NCBI RefSeq assembly: GCF_025359345.1
Contig: NZ_JANYGQ010000009.1
Span: forward strand, 186,001 to 250,000
Length of the DNA stretch: 64,000 bases
Origin: Mucilaginibacter sp.
GTDB taxonomy: Bacteria; Bacteroidota; Bacteroidia; Sphingobacteriales; Sphingobacteriaceae
Reading direction: 5' to 3'
The translations under genes and the position numbers were made by a program. This document shows, piece by piece, positions 61,988-64,000 of the stretch; position 1 is the first letter of the stretch, and each line of letters begins with the position of its first letter. The notes under the pieces are model-generated. The model made no database searches. It had not been told where the DNA came from and saw only the letters and a program-made list of their open reading frames with translations.

Positions 61988-63795
61988 ACGGCAATACCCG
62001 CTGGAGAGGCTATACCACCTGGACCACCAATGGTAATACCGACATAAACGGTGCACCGGTAACCCTGGCACCTGCCAACCCGCTTGCCCGCTTAAACGAA
62101 ACCGACAATACATCAACCTCGCGCCGCAGCATTGGCAACGTACAGTTCGATTACAAAATTCCTTTTGTACCGTTTCTGCGCGCCAACCTGAACTTAGGTT
62201 ATGATTATGGCGAAACCTTTGGCCACAACAACGTAAAAGACAGCACCCAGTGGATTTATGTTCCCGTTGCATCTGGCGGACAAAGGGCAATGTATAACAC
62301 TGTTAACCGTAACCAGCTGGCCGAGTTTTTCCTGAATTATAAAAGGAATTTAAAATCGATAGCGAGCACGGTTGATGTAACCGGTGGCTATGCCTACTCG
62401 CATTTCTATACCGAAGGTGGTTCATCGTCGTATGATTACCACCAGACAACGCTGAACGCTGCTTCGGCCTACAAAACAGAATACTACCTGATATCATTTT
62501 TCGGAAGAGCAAACTATACCTTTAAAGATAAATACTCACTTACCGTAACTGTAAGGGACGACGGTACTTCCAAGTTCTCACCAAAAAACCGTTTCGGCGT
62601 ATTCCCGGCAGCTGCATTTGCGTGACGCTTAAAAGAGGAAGACTTTTTAAAGGGCAGCAATACCCTGTCTGATTTAAAGCTGCGCATTGGCTACGGTACA
62701 ACCGGTCAGCAGGATTTAAATAACAATAACAACTATCCTTACCAGGCGCGCTTTAGCCGCAGTGATAACTCATCAAGGTATCAATTCGGCGACCAGTTTT
62801 ACTATACCCAGCGCCCTGAAGGCTATGATGCAGGCATTAAATGGGAATCGACAACCACAAGCAATATCGGGCTTGATTTCGGTTTCCTTAACAACCGTTT
62901 AACAGGTAGTATCGATGCTTATTATAAGAAAACATCGAACCTGCTGATTGTAACCAACGTGCCGGTATTGAGCAACTTCTCGTCGGTATTATTGCAAAAC
63001 GTTGGCGATATGGAAAATCGCGGTGCGGAGTTAAACCTGACCGGCGTCGCCATAGCAAGCCCTGATGTTAACTGGCAAATTGGCTACAACATATCGTACA
63101 ATAAAAACAAAGTAACCAGGCTGAACAACAGCAACGATCCTAACTTCATCAACACTAACCCATTCTCAGGCATAGCCGGAACAACATCGGGATTAATTCA
63201 GGCTGATAAGGTAGGTTACCCTATCAACTCGTTTTATGTTTTCCAGCAGATATATGACACCAATGGCAAACCTATTGAAAACGGTTATGTTGACCGCAAC
63301 AAAGACGGCCAGATAAACAGCGCCGATTTGTACCTCTACAAAAAACCGGACCCTACTGTGTTAATGGGCATCAACTCATCATTAAAGTATAAAAAGTTCG
63401 ATTTCAACTTTTCGGGCAGGCTGAGCCTGGGCAACTACAACTATAACAACGTAGCATCGGGCAGCACTTACCGTGGTTTGTACTCGTCGCTTGGTTATTT
63501 GGCTAACCAAACCAAAGCTGCTGAGGATACCAAATTTACCAACGCACTGCAAACCAACCTGTCTGACTATTATATCCAGAATGCATCGTTTTTCAGGATG
63601 GATTATATGAACGTAGGTTACACTTTCCCTAACTACGGCAGCAAAAACTTTAAGCTGCATGTTAGCGCAGGCGTGCAAAATGTATTTGTGATAACTGGCT
63701 ACAAAGGGCTCGACCCCGAAATAAGCGGCGGTTTGGATAATAACTTCTTCCCTCGGGCACGCATTTACCAGCTTGGTTTAAACTGTAATTTTTAA
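61972..63795 (+). pseudogene. 5'-truncated susC with an internal TGA
   Basis: From about 61972 the other frame reads TQPVLNGNTRWRGYTTWTTN and continues as the C-terminal 60% of a SusC protein (about 600 codons), ending at 63795. The signal peptide, plug and first barrel strands are absent. An in-frame TGA at 62623-62625 interrupts AAAFA*RLKEED, where homologues have Trp, so TGG to TGA is the likely change. The rest is intact: GRLSLGNYNYNNVASGSTYRG, and ends GLDPEISGGLDNNFFPRARIYQLGLNCNF. Its partner susD starts 11 bases after the stop. Confidence 0.85.
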
Positions 63796-63806
63796 TAATA
63801 AAGATA

Positions 63807-64000
63807 ATGAAAGTACTTAAAGTATTAATACTACAGGCAATCATGATAGTTGTGTTTGCCACCTCGTGTACCAAAAAGCTGGACACGAAACCAATCGACC
63901 CACTGGTTACCACATCGGCGACATTGCTGGATAAGCCGGCAGCTTACAAAGAGTTTTTGGCCAAACTGTATGGCTCGTTAGCTTTGTCGGGCCAAAAGGG
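63807..64000 (+). CDS. SusD/RagB-like lipoprotein, 5' part (runs off the window)
   Basis: The frame opens with ATG at 63807. The first 21 residues are a lipoprotein signal ending ATSC, and the mature part reads TKKLDTKPIDPLVTTSATLL then KPAAYKEFLAKLYGSLALSGQK, a typical SusD start. It is 11 bases after the susC stop, as in intact susCD pairs. The rest lies beyond the window edge. It looks intact so far, although its susC is broken. Confidence 0.85.
   Translation, partial: MKVLKVLILQAIMIVVFATSCTKKLDTKPIDPLVTTSATLLDKPAAYKEFLAKLYGSLALSGQK

Overview
The window reads as chromosomal DNA of a Bacteroidota bacterium, most likely Sphingobacteriaceae close to Mucilaginibacter or Pedobacter (inference). 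The grounds are SusC/SusD outer-membrane pairs, Bacteroidota-type promoters (TTTG, then TAnnTTTG), lipoproteins with short lipoboxes, several polysaccharide-degrading enzymes, and many intergenic inverted repeats of the kind common in this family. I see no rRNA, tRNA, CRISPR array, phage or conjugative module.

Layout. 1-6.1 kb: an acetyltransferase, a HAD phosphatase, then the homogentisate route of tyrosine degradation. Fumarylacetoacetate hydrolase and a flavin-reductase-like protein lie on the minus strand; homogentisate dioxygenase and 4-hydroxyphenylpyruvate dioxygenase lie on the plus strand. 6.3-8.6 kb: an AlkD-type DNA glycosylase and a PAS histidine kinase. 8.8-17.6 kb: a compact beta-mannan/galactomannan locus with an AraC regulator, Na+/solute symporter, GH130 mannosylglucose phosphorylase, cellobiose 2-epimerase, a clan GH-A lipoprotein and a GH27 alpha-galactosidase. 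Polymers would be trimmed outside or at the surface, disaccharides imported by the symporter, epimerised to mannosylglucose and split by phosphorolysis. 17.6-26.6 kb: housekeeping genes (carbonic anhydrase, P5C dehydrogenase, isocitrate dehydrogenase, mannose-6-phosphate isomerase), plus a MITE inside a terminator and a double-glycine leader peptide.

27-34 kb: an Mla-type lipid transport operon, a tandem pair of paralogues and a large SPFH protein. 34-48 kb: mixed small genes, a GH51 arabinofuranosidase, a sigma factor-ClpP operon, transporters, a frameshifted ORF6N gene surrounded by copies of its own palindrome, a sterol-desaturase-type membrane enzyme, and dnaX with an A10 run placed like a gamma/tau slippage site. 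48-56 kb: a GH78 rhamnosidase, a DUF6934 two-gene module, an S9 peptidase, a Crp/Fnr regulator and a SnoaL-like protein. 55.7-60.4 kb: an isolated SusC/SusD pair. 61.4-64 kb: a truncated SGNH hydrolase joined to the back part of another susC that also carries a stop codon, followed by the start of its susD, which runs off the window.

Four small genes (52-56 codons), on both strands, sit in gaps between larger genes: 33917-34075, 34769-34939, 45885-46049 and 51034-51198. The most unusual signals are the dnaX A-run, the MITE in the icd terminator loop, the orphan double-glycine peptide, the ORF6N palindromes, the sigma-ClpP operon and the SGNH::SusC junction.
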